This document shows positions 1 to 7,542 of a stretch of 9,742 nt of DNA, piece by piece. Within the stretch, counting starts at the first letter, position 1. Every line of letters begins with the position of its first letter. The notes under the pieces were generated by a model. The model saw only the letters and a list, made by a program, of their open reading frames with translations. It did not search any database and was not told the origin of the DNA. Made by a program: the position numbers and the translations under genes. The DNA comes from Gammaproteobacteria bacterium (GTDB lineage Bacteria; Pseudomonadota; Gammaproteobacteria; UBA11654): positions 1 through 9,742 of the forward strand of contig JABHDX010000099.1 of NCBI GenBank assembly GCA_018672815.1, in the 5' to 3' direction.

Positions 1-1
1 A

Positions 2-2386
2 GGCGGAGGCCAACTTTCAACTTCAGCTCCCAATCCTAATTCTGTCCCTATAGTTGCTGGAACAACAACAGTAACCATGGATGAAGACTCCAGTAATATT
101 GCTCTAAGTATATCGACACCTACTGATTCTGATGGCGATTCTTTAACTGTCACTGTGACTGGATTGCCGACCGGAGGTACGCTGACCACGGCTGATGGCA
201 CTGAAGTCACTAATGATATGACCTTAACGATTTCACAACTGACAGGTCTTATTTTTACTCCAGATTTAAACCTTAATGATGACAATACTTCCTTTGGATC
301 TTTTACTTATTCAGTCTCAGATGGAACAGCAAGTAGTGCCGGTACAGTAAATATATCTGTGACTCCAGTGAATGATATTCCAGAATTTACATCGGGACCT
401 GATCTCGCTATTGAAGAGAATCGTACAGATATCTCTGGTTTTTCTGCGAGCGATGTTGATGATGATACCCTTACATATTCGATTAGTGGTGGTGATGATC
501 AATCCTTTTTTACGATTGATGCAGCGACAGGTTTATTACAGTTTATTGATAGACCAGATTTTGAAAATGCTCAAGACAGCGATGCCAATAATGTTTATGT
601 TGTCGAGATTACCATTGATGATGGTAATGGGGGTGCGGCCACACAAACGTTTAATATTATTGTCAGTGATGTGGTTACCGGTATCACCATTTCAAACTCA
701 AGTATTGATGAGAATGACAGTGGTGCTGTTGTTGGAGACTTAACGGCAGCCATTGATGATCTCAATGCCACCCATGAATACACTTATGCTCTCTCGGGTG
801 TCGATGCTGATAAGTTTGAAGTAATTGATGGCCAGTTAAAACTTAAAGACAGTGTCAGTGCTAACTATGAAGTCAAGAACAGTTATAGTGTTACGGTCAC
901 TGCCACTGATAGCGGTGGATTATCCACGTCCAATGATTTTACGGTCACTGTGAATGATATCAATGAAGTACCGACTGATATCGGTATCTCCAGAACCGGA
1001 CTCATGGATAATACTGATGCTGCAGTGGTTGGTACTTTGAACACCATCGATGAAGACACGATTGATAATCATACCTATACCGTCAGTGATGATCGTTTTG
1101 AAGTGGTGGACGGGGTATTAAAGCTTAAAGCAGGCGAGACCATTGATAGTCTTAGTGAGCCAAGATTAAACATAACAGTAACTACCACTGATAAGGGTGG
1201 CCTTACGTATCAAGAAGAATTTACATTAAAGGTTGGAACAGTCCAAATAACTTCTCTTCAGTTTGAAGAAAATGCAGTGGGAGCTATTATCGGTGATTTA
1301 TCTGTTATAGATACTGGTTTTAGTGGAACTATTACTTATTCGCTATCAGGAGCAGGTTCAGAAAATTTTGAAATTGTTAACGGACAATTAAAATTAATAG
1401 ATACTTTCAGTGCTAATTATGAGGTTTTGAGTAGCTATGAAATTACTATAACTGCGACTGATGATTCAGGTTATACAAAATCAACTACTTATCCTTTCAC
1501 TGTTATAGATGTTAATGATGCACCGACTGCTACCACAATTTCTGCAACTGCAATCAATGAAAATGAATCTGGTGCAATTGTTGGAACTATAACAACTACA
1601 GATGAAGATGCTAATGACACTCACACTTATGCACTAACAGGCAATGATGCAGAGTATTTTGAAGTAGTCAACAGCCAACTAAAACTCAAAGACGGCGTCA
1701 GCACCAACTATGAAGAGAAAAATAGTTATAACGTTACTGTCACATCTACCGATAGTGGAGGTCTATCCATTGCTTCTGATTATACGGTCACCATCAATGA
1801 TGTTAATGATGCGCCTACAGCGATAAATATTTCAGGCAGTCTTTATGTAAACGATGGCACAACAGGTGGCGTGGTGGGAAATATAACCACCGAAGATGAA
1901 GACGCAGGAGACAGTCATACTTATACTTTATCTGGAACAAATGCAGCCAATTTTGAAATTGTTAACGGGCAATTAAAACTTAAAGATAGCATCACTGCGG
2001 ATCATTCAATGAAGAGCACTTATACTGTAACTGTTACCTCCACAGACATTGCTGGATTAGCAATCAGTGAAAATTACACTGTTGAAGTTAACGTTGCACC
2101 AACTTACGTTAGTCTTAGCAGCACTAATGTTGATGAGAATTATGTCGGCAGCGTTGTGGGGGCTATTACGGTCGTGGATCCAAACACTAATGATGATTTT
2201 ACTTATGTTTTAGGTGGTGAAGATGCATCTAATTTTGAAGTTGTTGGTGGTGAGCTAAGAGTTAAAAGCGGATCTTGGTTTGATTATGAAACAAAAAGCA
2301 CTTATACCGTTTCAATCACAGTTATTGATCAAGGGGGTTTAAGCACAGTTCAGACATTTAATATTAATGTCAATGATGTGAATTAC
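2..2386 (+). repeat. Array of eight cadherin-like protein repeats
   Basis: Approximate units are 2-382 (partial), 383-676, 677-973, 974-1237, 1238-1525, 1526-1816, 1817-2101 and 2102-2386, about 88-99 residues each. The shared pattern is a DEN or NEN acidic start, a VVG turn, a DED or DxD loop, HTYxLSG, FEVVxGQLKLKD, a YxVTVTxTDxGGL strand and a VNDxNDAP linker. These acidic positions are the calcium sites of cadherin domains. Unit 1 is a different subtype (TLTMDEDSS... LIFTPDxNLNDD...), unit 2 is a more classical cadherin repeat, and units 3-8 are close relatives of one another. The FEIVNGQLKL segment recurs at regular spacing: the matching core lies near 1385, 1679 and 1973, 294 bp apart. 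More units probably lie left of the window. Confidence 0.85.
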
Positions 2387-4537
2387 GGTAACCCTTACCA
2401 CAGTGAAGTGACTAGTGCCTTTGTGGCCCCTATATCTGACGATGAGGATATCAGGGGTCTTCAATGGACTTATGGTGGCAATGGAGAAAACAGTCTTATT
2501 TTTCAGCATGATAATGATCCAGATACTCCGTTAGTTATAACCTATAGTTTGATTCATGCAGATTCAGTTTTGGGTGATAATTATGACGATGGTTATGATC
2601 AAGATGTCTATAACAACACGAGTGATTATTCTCAAGAATGGGAAGCGATGGTTGATCAAGCATTCACTTATTGGGGAGAAGTTTCAGGCATTACATTCCT
2701 TAAAGTTGATGATAACGCCAGCATGTGTGGAGATATTAGAATAGGACTGTCTACAGGTGATTTTGGTGGGGCTGGGGGTTGGGCTAATGTACCTTATTAT
2801 TATCAAGGTGAAAATAATAGTACAGCGAATGACATCTGGATCCGAAAACAATACGATCCAGAGGTTTATGGATCTGTATATGGTCCAATGATATTGATTC
2901 ATGAGATTGGACACGTGTTGGGTTTAGCACATACTCATGACAACGGTTATCTATCTTCGATTAATGACAACACCAACATCTATTCTGTTATGTCCTATAT
3001 TGGATGGGGGCAAGTTGTGAATGACTGGCCTGATGACGGTTTCTATGCAAATGACTGGCTTCGTGTTGAAAGTCCAGCAATTAATGATATAGCTGCTATA
3101 CAGAACCTTTACGGTATGAGACCAGATTTTAATCTAGGCAATACCACGTATGCTTTCTCTGGACCAATTTATACCACCATTTATGATACTGGAGGAAAAG
3201 ACACCATAGATTTATCAAGTTATTCAATTGATACATCACTAGATCTAAGAGGAGGTTCTGTATCTTATATAGGAACCGATGAGTTGGAATTGGAAGTCCC
3301 CTATGGTAATGCAAGTTGGCAATATGATTATGTTTACTCAGGTTTTCCCTTAGGCATTGAAGAAAATACTGTTATTGAGAATGCTATAACTGGAAGTGGT
3401 AATGATACCATTACTTGTAATACTGCTATCAATACAATTACCTGCGGATTAGGAAATGATGATGTTTTGCTTATAGGTTCAGGAGATATTGTTTTTGGTG
3501 GGCATGGCTATGATAATTTTTATATTAATTCTTTTGATTTCAATCTTATTGATGGTGGAGTTGGAACAGATGTAACTGACGGCGAAGGCGATGGGCTTTA
3601 TTTTCATGGCTTATACACAGGTTCAGTGATTGATTTAAGAGCTTTTACTGATAATCAAATAACCAACATTGAAGACATTTACATCGATGATGGTAAAGCT
3701 TCAATTTTAAAAATCTCTGCTCTGGCACTGAGGAATTTAGAAGGTAGTTATTTTAGGGATATGGATGGGGATGGCATTGAGGAATTTGTTTGTTATATAT
3801 ACGCAGACGCCGATTTAGACGAGGTTCAAGTAAATACAGAAGGTTGGGTTTTAACCGCACCTGTTGATACTGGAGATAATGTCTATGCTGGTTATGATTA
3901 TTATTTGCTGAGTGGTACATTATTAACACCAGACATATGGTTTGCTATAAACACAGGCACCACTGTGACTTATCTCAATGAATCAGGGGGAACAGTAAGA
4001 ATTAGCCCTGATCGGTCTAATGACGAGATGATAATTGCTGAAAATAAGAACCCTGTGACAAATGTTGATGATAATCCTGTAATAAATGTTGATGATAATA
4101 ATATCAATATTCCTATCAATCATGACCCTTTCAGGTTTGTCTGTGGATGTGCATTATGTACTTCACAAGACACAATAAAATCAAAATATGATGCTAATAC
4201 TTCTAACTATTTAGATAAAACATCAGATCTTTTGCTAGTGGAGCAAGCATATGATTATTCTATTCTTCTACCTGAGACCATTGAATCAGATATACAGACG
4301 GCAGTTAATCTAAGTAAGTCAGATTTATTCGGTTTACTTATTGATGAAGAGGTCTCCTTAGAAGAAGAGATTATATTCTCAGCTATTGAGAATATTGATA
4401 ATCATGGCCCTGGCTTAGCTAAATCCAATGAAATGGAGTCTGATTCTTTTATTTCATTTGATGATTACGGCCTGTTTAATTTTTATGAAGACAGCATCTA
4501 TGATGAGATTATTATCTATACGTCAGAACTAGGATAA
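2..4537 (+). CDS. Giant secreted cadherin-repeat / serralysin-type metalloprotease, 5'-truncated
   Basis: The frame is open to the left edge, so this is the last 1511 residues of a longer protein. The ATG at 77 lies inside the first visible repeat and is not the start. Residues here are counted from that ATG. Residues 1-770 are eight cadherin-like repeats. About 785-1015 is a metzincin catalytic domain of the M10B/serralysin type: the zinc motif HEIGHVLGLAH is at 942-952 (His942, 946, 952; Glu943 catalytic) and the Met-turn SVMSY at 970-974 (Met972; Tyr974 the usual serralysin ligand). A serralysin-like beta-roll follows (DTGGKDTIDL at 1037; degenerate RTX nonapeptides GSGNDTI at 1106 and GLGNDDV at 1124). 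An EF-hand-like loop DMDGDGIEE is at 1228. The acidic tail to 1486 is unrecognised and carries CGCALC at 1356. From the family, it should be an exported, calcium-stabilised protease-adhesin. Type I secretion is inference, as no secretion genes are in view. Confidence 0.9.
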   Translation, partial: GGGQLSTSAPNPNSVPIVAGTTTVTMDEDSSNIALSISTPTDSDGDSLTVTVTGLPTGGTLTTADGTEVTNDMTLTISQLTGLIFTPDLNLNDDNTSFGSFTYSVSDGTASSAGTVNISVTPVNDIPEFTSGPDLAIEENRTDISGFSASDVDDDTLTYSISGGDDQSFFTIDAATGLLQFIDRPDFENAQDSDANNVYVVEITIDDGNGGAATQTFNIIVSDVVTGITISNSSIDENDSGAVVGDLTAAIDDLNATHEYTYALSGVDADKFEVIDGQLKLKDSVSANYEVKNSYSVTVTATDSGGLSTSNDFTVTVNDINEVPTDIGISRTGLMDNTDAAVVGTLNTIDEDTIDNHTYTVSDDRFEVVDGVLKLKAGETIDSLSEPRLNITVTTTDKGGLTYQEEFTLKVGTVQITSLQFEENAVGAIIGDLSVIDTGFSGTITYSLSGAGSENFEIVNGQLKLIDTFSANYEVLSSYEITITATDDSGYTKSTTYPFTVIDVNDAPTATTISATAINENESGAIVGTITTTDEDANDTHTYALTGNDAEYFEVVNSQLKLKDGVSTNYEEKNSYNVTVTSTDSGGLSIASDYTVTINDVNDAPTAINISGSLYVNDGTTGGVVGNITTEDEDAGDSHTYTLSGTNAANFEIVNGQLKLKDSITADHSMKSTYTVTVTSTDIAGLAISENYTVEVNVAPTYVSLSSTNVDENYVGSVVGAITVVDPNTNDDFTYVLGGEDASNFEVVGGELRVKSGSWFDYETKSTYTVSITVIDQGGLSTVQTFNINVNDVNYGNPYHSEVTSAFVAPISDDEDIRGLQWTYGGNGENSLIFQHDNDPDTPLVITYSLIHADSVLGDNYDDGYDQDVYNNTSDYSQEWEAMVDQAFTYWGEVSGITFLKVDDNASMCGDIRIGLSTGDFGGAGGWANVPYYYQGENNSTANDIWIRKQYDPEVYGSVYGPMILIHEIGHVLGLAHTHDNGYLSSINDNTNIYSVMSYIGWGQVVNDWPDDGFYANDWLRVESPAINDIAAIQNLYGMRPDFNLGNTTYAFSGPIYTTIYDTGGKDTIDLSSYSIDTSLDLRGGSVSYIGTDELELEVPYGNASWQYDYVYSGFPLGIEENTVIENAITGSGNDTITCNTAINTITCGLGNDDVLLIGSGDIVFGGHGYDNFYINSFDFNLIDGGVGTDVTDGEGDGLYFHGLYTGSVIDLRAFTDNQITNIEDIYIDDGKASILKISALALRNLEGSYFRDMDGDGIEEFVCYIYADADLDEVQVNTEGWVLTAPVDTGDNVYAGYDYYLLSGTLLTPDIWFAINTGTTVTYLNESGGTVRISPDRSNDEMIIAENKNPVTNVDDNPVINVDDNNINIPINHDPFRFVCGCALCTSQDTIKSKYDANTSNYLDKTSDLLLVEQAYDYSILLPETIESDIQTAVNLSKSDLFGLLIDEEVSLEEEIIFSAIENIDNHGPGLAKSNEMESDSFISFDDYGLFNFYEDSIYDEIIIYTSELG
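4052..4099 (+). repeat. Two tandem 24-bp units encoding PVxNVDDN
   Basis: Units 4052-4075 and 4076-4099 are adjacent and differ at two bases. They are in frame and encode PVTNVDDN then PVINVDDN (residues 1326-1341 from the ATG at 77), followed by a further Asn-rich run. The repeat sits in the linker before the cysteine motif of the protease tail. It looks like a recent slippage or unequal-crossing duplication. Confidence 0.85.
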
Positions 4538-4715
4538 CTAGATAACTAATTAAAAAATCTTTTAATATACAAACTATTTTATTTCTAGTTGTATTGATTA
4601 AATATCTTTAGTGTAAAAAATAAACAAATTGAAGATTCTAGAAAAAATAGAGATTTAATTAAGTATAAAGTGGAAAAGCTATTAAAAGATCTGGATAATG
4701 TTCAAAAATTTAATT

Positions 4716-4720
4716 GAGGT
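4716..4720 (+). promoter_or_regulatory. Ribosome binding site of the cyclophilin gene
   Basis: GAGGT lies five bases before the ATG at 4726, a good Shine-Dalgarno core at normal spacing, and fixes this start. The 188-bp AT-rich gap upstream (4538-4725) has a TATAAA box at 4664-4669 but no convincing -35 element, and no clear terminator for the protease gene. Confidence 0.7.
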
Positions 4721-4725
4721 AGAAA

Positions 4726-5151
4726 ATGAGTAAAGTATTAATGACAACTGATAAGGGTCAGATCCATATTGATTTATTTGATGAAGACGCACCAAATACG
4801 GTGAAGAATTTCACAGACTTAATCGAGAAGGGATACTATGATGGTCTTAATTTTCATCGTGTTATTTCTAACTTTGTTATTCAAGGTGGATGTCCTAATG
4901 GGACTGGAACAGGAGGACCTGGATATAATATTGATTGTGAGATTAATGCTAATAAACATCAGGCAGGAACTTTATCCATGGCACATGCTGGAAAAGATAC
5001 GGGTGGTAGTCAATTTTTCATTTGCCATAGTCCTCAACCACATTTAGACGGAGTGCATACTGTCTTTGGACACACAGCAAACATGGATGTTGTGAATTCA
5101 ATTGAGGAAGGTGATAAAATGATCTCAGTTGTTTTGGAAGCCTCTGAATAA
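4726..5151 (+). CDS. ppiB: Cytoplasmic cyclophilin-type peptidyl-prolyl cis-trans isomerase
   Basis: Catalyses cis-trans isomerisation of Xaa-Pro peptide bonds and assists protein folding. The 141 residues cover a compact bacterial cyclophilin domain. Active-site blocks are in order: FHRVI at 43-47 with catalytic Arg45, QGG at 53-55, GTGTGGPGY at 59-67, MAHAG at 85-89, GSQFFI at 94-99 and [10 protein letters not shown] at 106-115. The Trp that binds cyclosporin in eukaryotic cyclophilins is His111, as is common in bacterial members. There is no signal peptide or membrane segment, so it acts in the cytoplasm, like PpiB rather than periplasmic PpiA. It is somewhat shorter than E. coli PpiB (164 residues), but both ends of the fold are present. 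It is followed by 66 bp and then a tRNA pair with its own likely promoter, so it is probably monocistronic. Confidence 0.93.
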   Translation: MSKVLMTTDKGQIHIDLFDEDAPNTVKNFTDLIEKGYYDGLNFHRVISNFVIQGGCPNGTGTGGPGYNIDCEINANKHQAGTLSMAHAGKDTGGSQFFICHSPQPHLDGVHTVFGHTANMDVVNSIEEGDKMISVVLEASE

Positions 5152-5164
5152 TGAAAAAGATTAT

Positions 5165-5195
5165 TTGACTAAGATTCACTCCTTGGCAAGATAGT
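5165..5195 (+). promoter_or_regulatory. Probable sigma70-type promoter of the tRNA pair
   Basis: TTGACT (5165-5170, five of six matches to the -35 consensus) and GATAGT (5190-5195, four of six to the -10) are separated by 19 bp. They end 22 bp before the first tRNA base, which would give a short leader for RNase P processing. The long spacer and imperfect -10 keep this tentative. Confidence 0.4.
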
Positions 5196-5217
5196 TAATA
5201 GAGCTTAAGAAAACAAT

Positions 5218-5294
5218 GGTGGGCGTAGCTCAGTTGGTAGAGCCCCTGGTTGTGGTCCAGGTGGTCGTGGGTTCGAGCCCCATCGTCCACCCCA
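5218..5294 (+). tRNA. tRNA-His (anticodon GTG)
   Basis: A complete cloverleaf. The acceptor stem is 5219-5225 with 5284-5290 (one G-T pair), the D stem 5228-5231/5240-5243, the anticodon stem 5245-5249/5257-5261 with loop TTGTGGT and anticodon GTG at 5252-5254, and the T stem 5267-5271/5279-5283. The extra 5' G (position -1, at 5218) opposite the discriminator C (5291) is the hallmark of tRNA-His, and CCA is encoded at 5292-5294. It begins 66 bp after the cyclophilin gene. A run of six T (5295-5300) follows directly, and the next tRNA starts 9 bp downstream, so the two are probably co-transcribed. Confidence 0.97.
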
Positions 5295-5303
5295 TTTTTT
5301 CTT

Positions 5304-5377
<74 letters not shown>

Positions 5378-5420
5378 GTTAAGTTCTTATTAAACTATCT
5401 TGTATTTATTGAGTTGAGAA

Positions 5421-5426
5421 TATAAT
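5421..5426 (+). promoter_or_regulatory. Probable -10 box for the formate-tetrahydrofolate ligase gene
   Basis: A perfect TATAAT at 5421-5426 lies 33 bp before the TTG start. The best -35 candidate, TTGTAT at 5400-5405, is weak and only 15 bp upstream. No clear terminator separates the tRNAs from this gene, so read-through is also possible. Confidence 0.45.
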
Positions 5427-5450
5427 CTTATCTGCAAATTTATAACTTTT

Positions 5451-5453
5451 GGA
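5451..5453 (+). promoter_or_regulatory. Weak ribosome binding site deciding a TTG start
   Basis: GGA sits six bases before TTG 5460. No ATG or GTG occurs in frame between the upstream in-frame stop (TGA 5415-5417) and 5460. Together with the conserved N-terminus that begins exactly there, this makes TTG the start. Confidence 0.6.
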
Positions 5454-5459
5454 ACTGAT

Positions 5460-7133
5460 TTGAAAACTGATATAGAAATTGCAAGAGACGCTGATATCCA
5501 GAATATTAGTGATATCGCAGAAAAGATTGGCGTAAAAGATAACTATTTAGAACCTTATGGAAAACATAAGGCAAAGGTTAATTTAGAGATTAATGAAGAT
5601 CAAGATGTCTGTGGTCGTTCGGATGGTAAGTTAATCTTAGTCACAGCGATGACACCAACTCCTGCAGGGGAAGGAAAGACAACTACAACTATTGGACTAA
5701 GTGATGCCATGGCTTCTCTCGGTCATAAAACATTAACCTGTGTTAGAGAACCTTCACTAGGTCCTTGTTTTGGAATGAAGGGAGGTGGAGCAGGTGGTGG
5801 CATGTCTCAAGTTATTCCTATGGAAGACATTAATTTACACTTCACTGGTGATTTTCATGCAATCACTTCAGCTCATAATCTATTATCTGCTGCTCTTGAT
5901 AATCATTTGCACCATGGTAATTCATTGAATATTGACCATAGAAGAATTGTCTGGAATAGAGTTCTTGATTTGAATGATCGAGCATTAAGACAAGCAGTGA
6001 TTGGTTTGGGTGGTCCTCTTAATTCAATTCCAAGGCAAGATACATTTTCCATTACAGCAGCATCAGAGATAATGGCAATTTTTTGTTTATCAAGAGACTT
6101 AAATGATTTGAGAAATAACATTTCTTCAATCATCGTTGCCTACAGCAAAGAAGGGAAAGCAATTAGGGCTAAAGATCTTAATGTACAAGGTGCTATGACA
6201 GCTCTCCTTAAAGACGCAATCAATCCAAACCTAGTGCAAACACTTGAAGGCAATCCTGTTTTTGTTCATGGAGGACCATTTGCTAACATCGCTCATGGTT
6301 GCAATAGTATTGCAGCTACAAAGCTGGCTATGAAGCTTGCTGATTTCACTGTTACTGAAGCAGGTTTTGGTTCAGATTTAGGAGCTGAAAAGTTTTTTGA
6401 TATCAAATGCAGAAAATCAGAAATAAAACCAAGTGCAGTCGTTTTAGTTGCCACATTGCAATCATTAAAAACACACGGTGGTGTCTCATTATCTGATATT
6501 AAGATTGAGAATATCGATGCTGTGAATAAAGGTACTGAGAATCTAAAGAAACACATAGAGAACATACAAGAATTTAATGTTCCAGTTGTAGTCGCAATCA
6601 ATCGATTCTCGCATGATACTGATGCTGAAGTTGCCATGGTCAAGGAAAGATGCAGTGACTTGGGAGTAGATATTGTTGAATGCAATCATTGGTTGCATGG
6701 TGGACAAGGAGCAATAGAACTTGCCAATGCTATTGTTGAACTTTGTAAAAATGATAATGATTTTTCTTTTCTCTATCCTGATGACATGCCCTTATGGGAC
6801 AAAATTAAAACCATTGCCACTAAAATGTATGGTGCAGAAGATATCATGGCTGATAAAGCAGTCAGAAAAGAGATAGAAATGTTACAGGATAATGGATTTG
6901 GACATCTACCAATTTGTATGGCTAAAACACCAGCATCTTTATCTACGGATCCAAAACTTAAAGGAAGACCTACAGGGTTTGATGTTCCAATAAGAGAAGT
7001 TAGATTATCTGCAGGTGCTGGTTTTGTTGTAATACTTACAGGTGATGTTATTACAATGCCCGGATTACCAAAAAGACCTGCTGCTGAAGATATTGATATT
7101 GATGAAAATGGATTGATTGAAGGATTATTTTAA
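5460..7133 (+). CDS. fhs: Formate-tetrahydrofolate ligase (10-formyl-THF synthetase)
   Basis: Joins formate to tetrahydrofolate using ATP, giving 10-formyl-THF for purine synthesis, initiator Met-tRNA formylation and other one-carbon reactions in the cytoplasm. The length of 557 residues is normal for the family. The N-terminus MKTDIEIA is the conserved family start and coincides with TTG 5460. The P-loop TPTPAGEGKT is at 65-74, followed by the signature EPSLGPCFGMKGGGAGGG near 97-114, the GDFHAI/HNLL block, and LKTHGG in the C-terminal half. The C-terminus keeps the GDVITMPGLPKRPA block, so the gene looks intact. It lies downstream of two tRNAs and converges on fur with one base between the stop codons. 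The family is patchy in gammaproteobacteria (E. coli lacks it), so its presence points to formate assimilation or one-carbon use in this organism. Confidence 0.97.
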   Translation: MKTDIEIARDADIQNISDIAEKIGVKDNYLEPYGKHKAKVNLEINEDQDVCGRSDGKLILVTAMTPTPAGEGKTTTTIGLSDAMASLGHKTLTCVREPSLGPCFGMKGGGAGGGMSQVIPMEDINLHFTGDFHAITSAHNLLSAALDNHLHHGNSLNIDHRRIVWNRVLDLNDRALRQAVIGLGGPLNSIPRQDTFSITAASEIMAIFCLSRDLNDLRNNISSIIVAYSKEGKAIRAKDLNVQGAMTALLKDAINPNLVQTLEGNPVFVHGGPFANIAHGCNSIAATKLAMKLADFTVTEAGFGSDLGAEKFFDIKCRKSEIKPSAVVLVATLQSLKTHGGVSLSDIKIENIDAVNKGTENLKKHIENIQEFNVPVVVAINRFSHDTDAEVAMVKERCSDLGVDIVECNHWLHGGQGAIELANAIVELCKNDNDFSFLYPDDMPLWDKIKTIATKMYGAEDIMADKAVRKEIEMLQDNGFGHLPICMAKTPASLSTDPKLKGRPTGFDVPIREVRLSAGAGFVVILTGDVITMPGLPKRPAAEDIDIDENGLIEGLF

Positions 7134-7134
7134 G

Positions 7135-7542
7135 CTATTTTTTTATGGGTTCGACAAAAAGAACCATAGAGTGATCAATGATCTTATAACCTTTTTTCTT
7201 TGCTAATTGGTGTTGTCTTTTTTCAATAATATCGTCTTCAAACTCTATGACTTTGCCTGTTTCCATGCAAACCATATGATCGTGATGATGGTCAGGCATA
7301 ATCTCAAAAACAGCTTGTCCTGACTCGAAGTTATGTTTAATACAAATTCCTGCATCAACAAATTGATTAAGCACTCTATAGACCGTGGCTACACCAACTT
7401 CATCATTTTTTTTAATCAGAATCCTATTAATATCGTCTGCGCTTAGATGGGCTTTTTTACTGGTTTCAAGAATTTTAAGGATTGCTTTTCTTGCATGAGT
7501 GACTTTAAGTCCAGCTGATTTTATTTCTTTGTTAGCATTCAT
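7135..7542 (-). CDS. fur: Ferric uptake regulator Fur, Pseudomonas type
   Basis: Iron-responsive repressor: with Fe2+ bound, the dimer blocks promoters of iron-uptake genes. It has 135 residues, with an N-terminal winged helix (SAGLKVTHARKAIL; recognition-helix region GVATVYRVLNQF at 50-61) and a C-terminal dimerisation and metal domain. All ligands known in Pseudomonas aeruginosa Fur sit at the same residue numbers: His32, Glu80, His89 and Glu100, and His86, Asp88, Glu107 and His124. The structural zinc CxxC of E. coli Fur is CMET here (Cys92, Thr95), as in the Pseudomonas protein (CVDT), and there is no C-terminal cysteine cluster. Only weak ribosome binding is visible before the ATG (complement of 7540-7542). 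It is divergent from the Ddn-family gene across 72 bp. A GATAAT-rich palindrome at the start codon could mediate autoregulation. Confidence 0.95.
   Translation of the reverse strand: MNANKEIKSAGLKVTHARKAILKILETSKKAHLSADDINRILIKKNDEVGVATVYRVLNQFVDAGICIKHNFESGQAVFEIMPDHHHDHMVCMETGKVIEFEDDIIEKRQHQLAKKKGYKIIDHSMVLFVEPIKK

Noticed and set aside
77..79. ATG at 77 as the start of the giant protein
   Set aside because: The frame continues open to base 2 (GGGQLSTSAPNPNSVPIVAG...), and the ATG lies within a strand of a cadherin-like repeat with no ribosome binding site. The gene starts outside the window.
317..783. Overlapping small open frames on both strands within the cadherin region
   Set aside because: They are shadows of the repeat-coding frame, with no recognisable domain and no start signal.
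677..2386. Regularly spaced repeats as a CRISPR array
   Set aside because: The period is about 290 bp, the repeats are diverged, and they are in-frame protein domains.
4540..4580. TTAAAA...TTTTAA hairpin after the protease gene as a terminator
   Set aside because: The stem is AT only with a short loop and no defined T-run; this is expected by chance in this gap.
6293..6685. 130-codon open frame on the minus strand inside fhs
   Set aside because: It lies wholly within a well-conserved enzyme gene, and its protein has no recognisable features. It is a shadow frame.
7145..7167. Inverted repeat GGTTC/GAACC near the fhs-fur junction as a terminator
   Set aside because: The T-run lies before the stem on the plus strand and appears as an A-run after it on the minus strand, so neither direction has the stem-then-U-run form. 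It is within the fur coding sequence.
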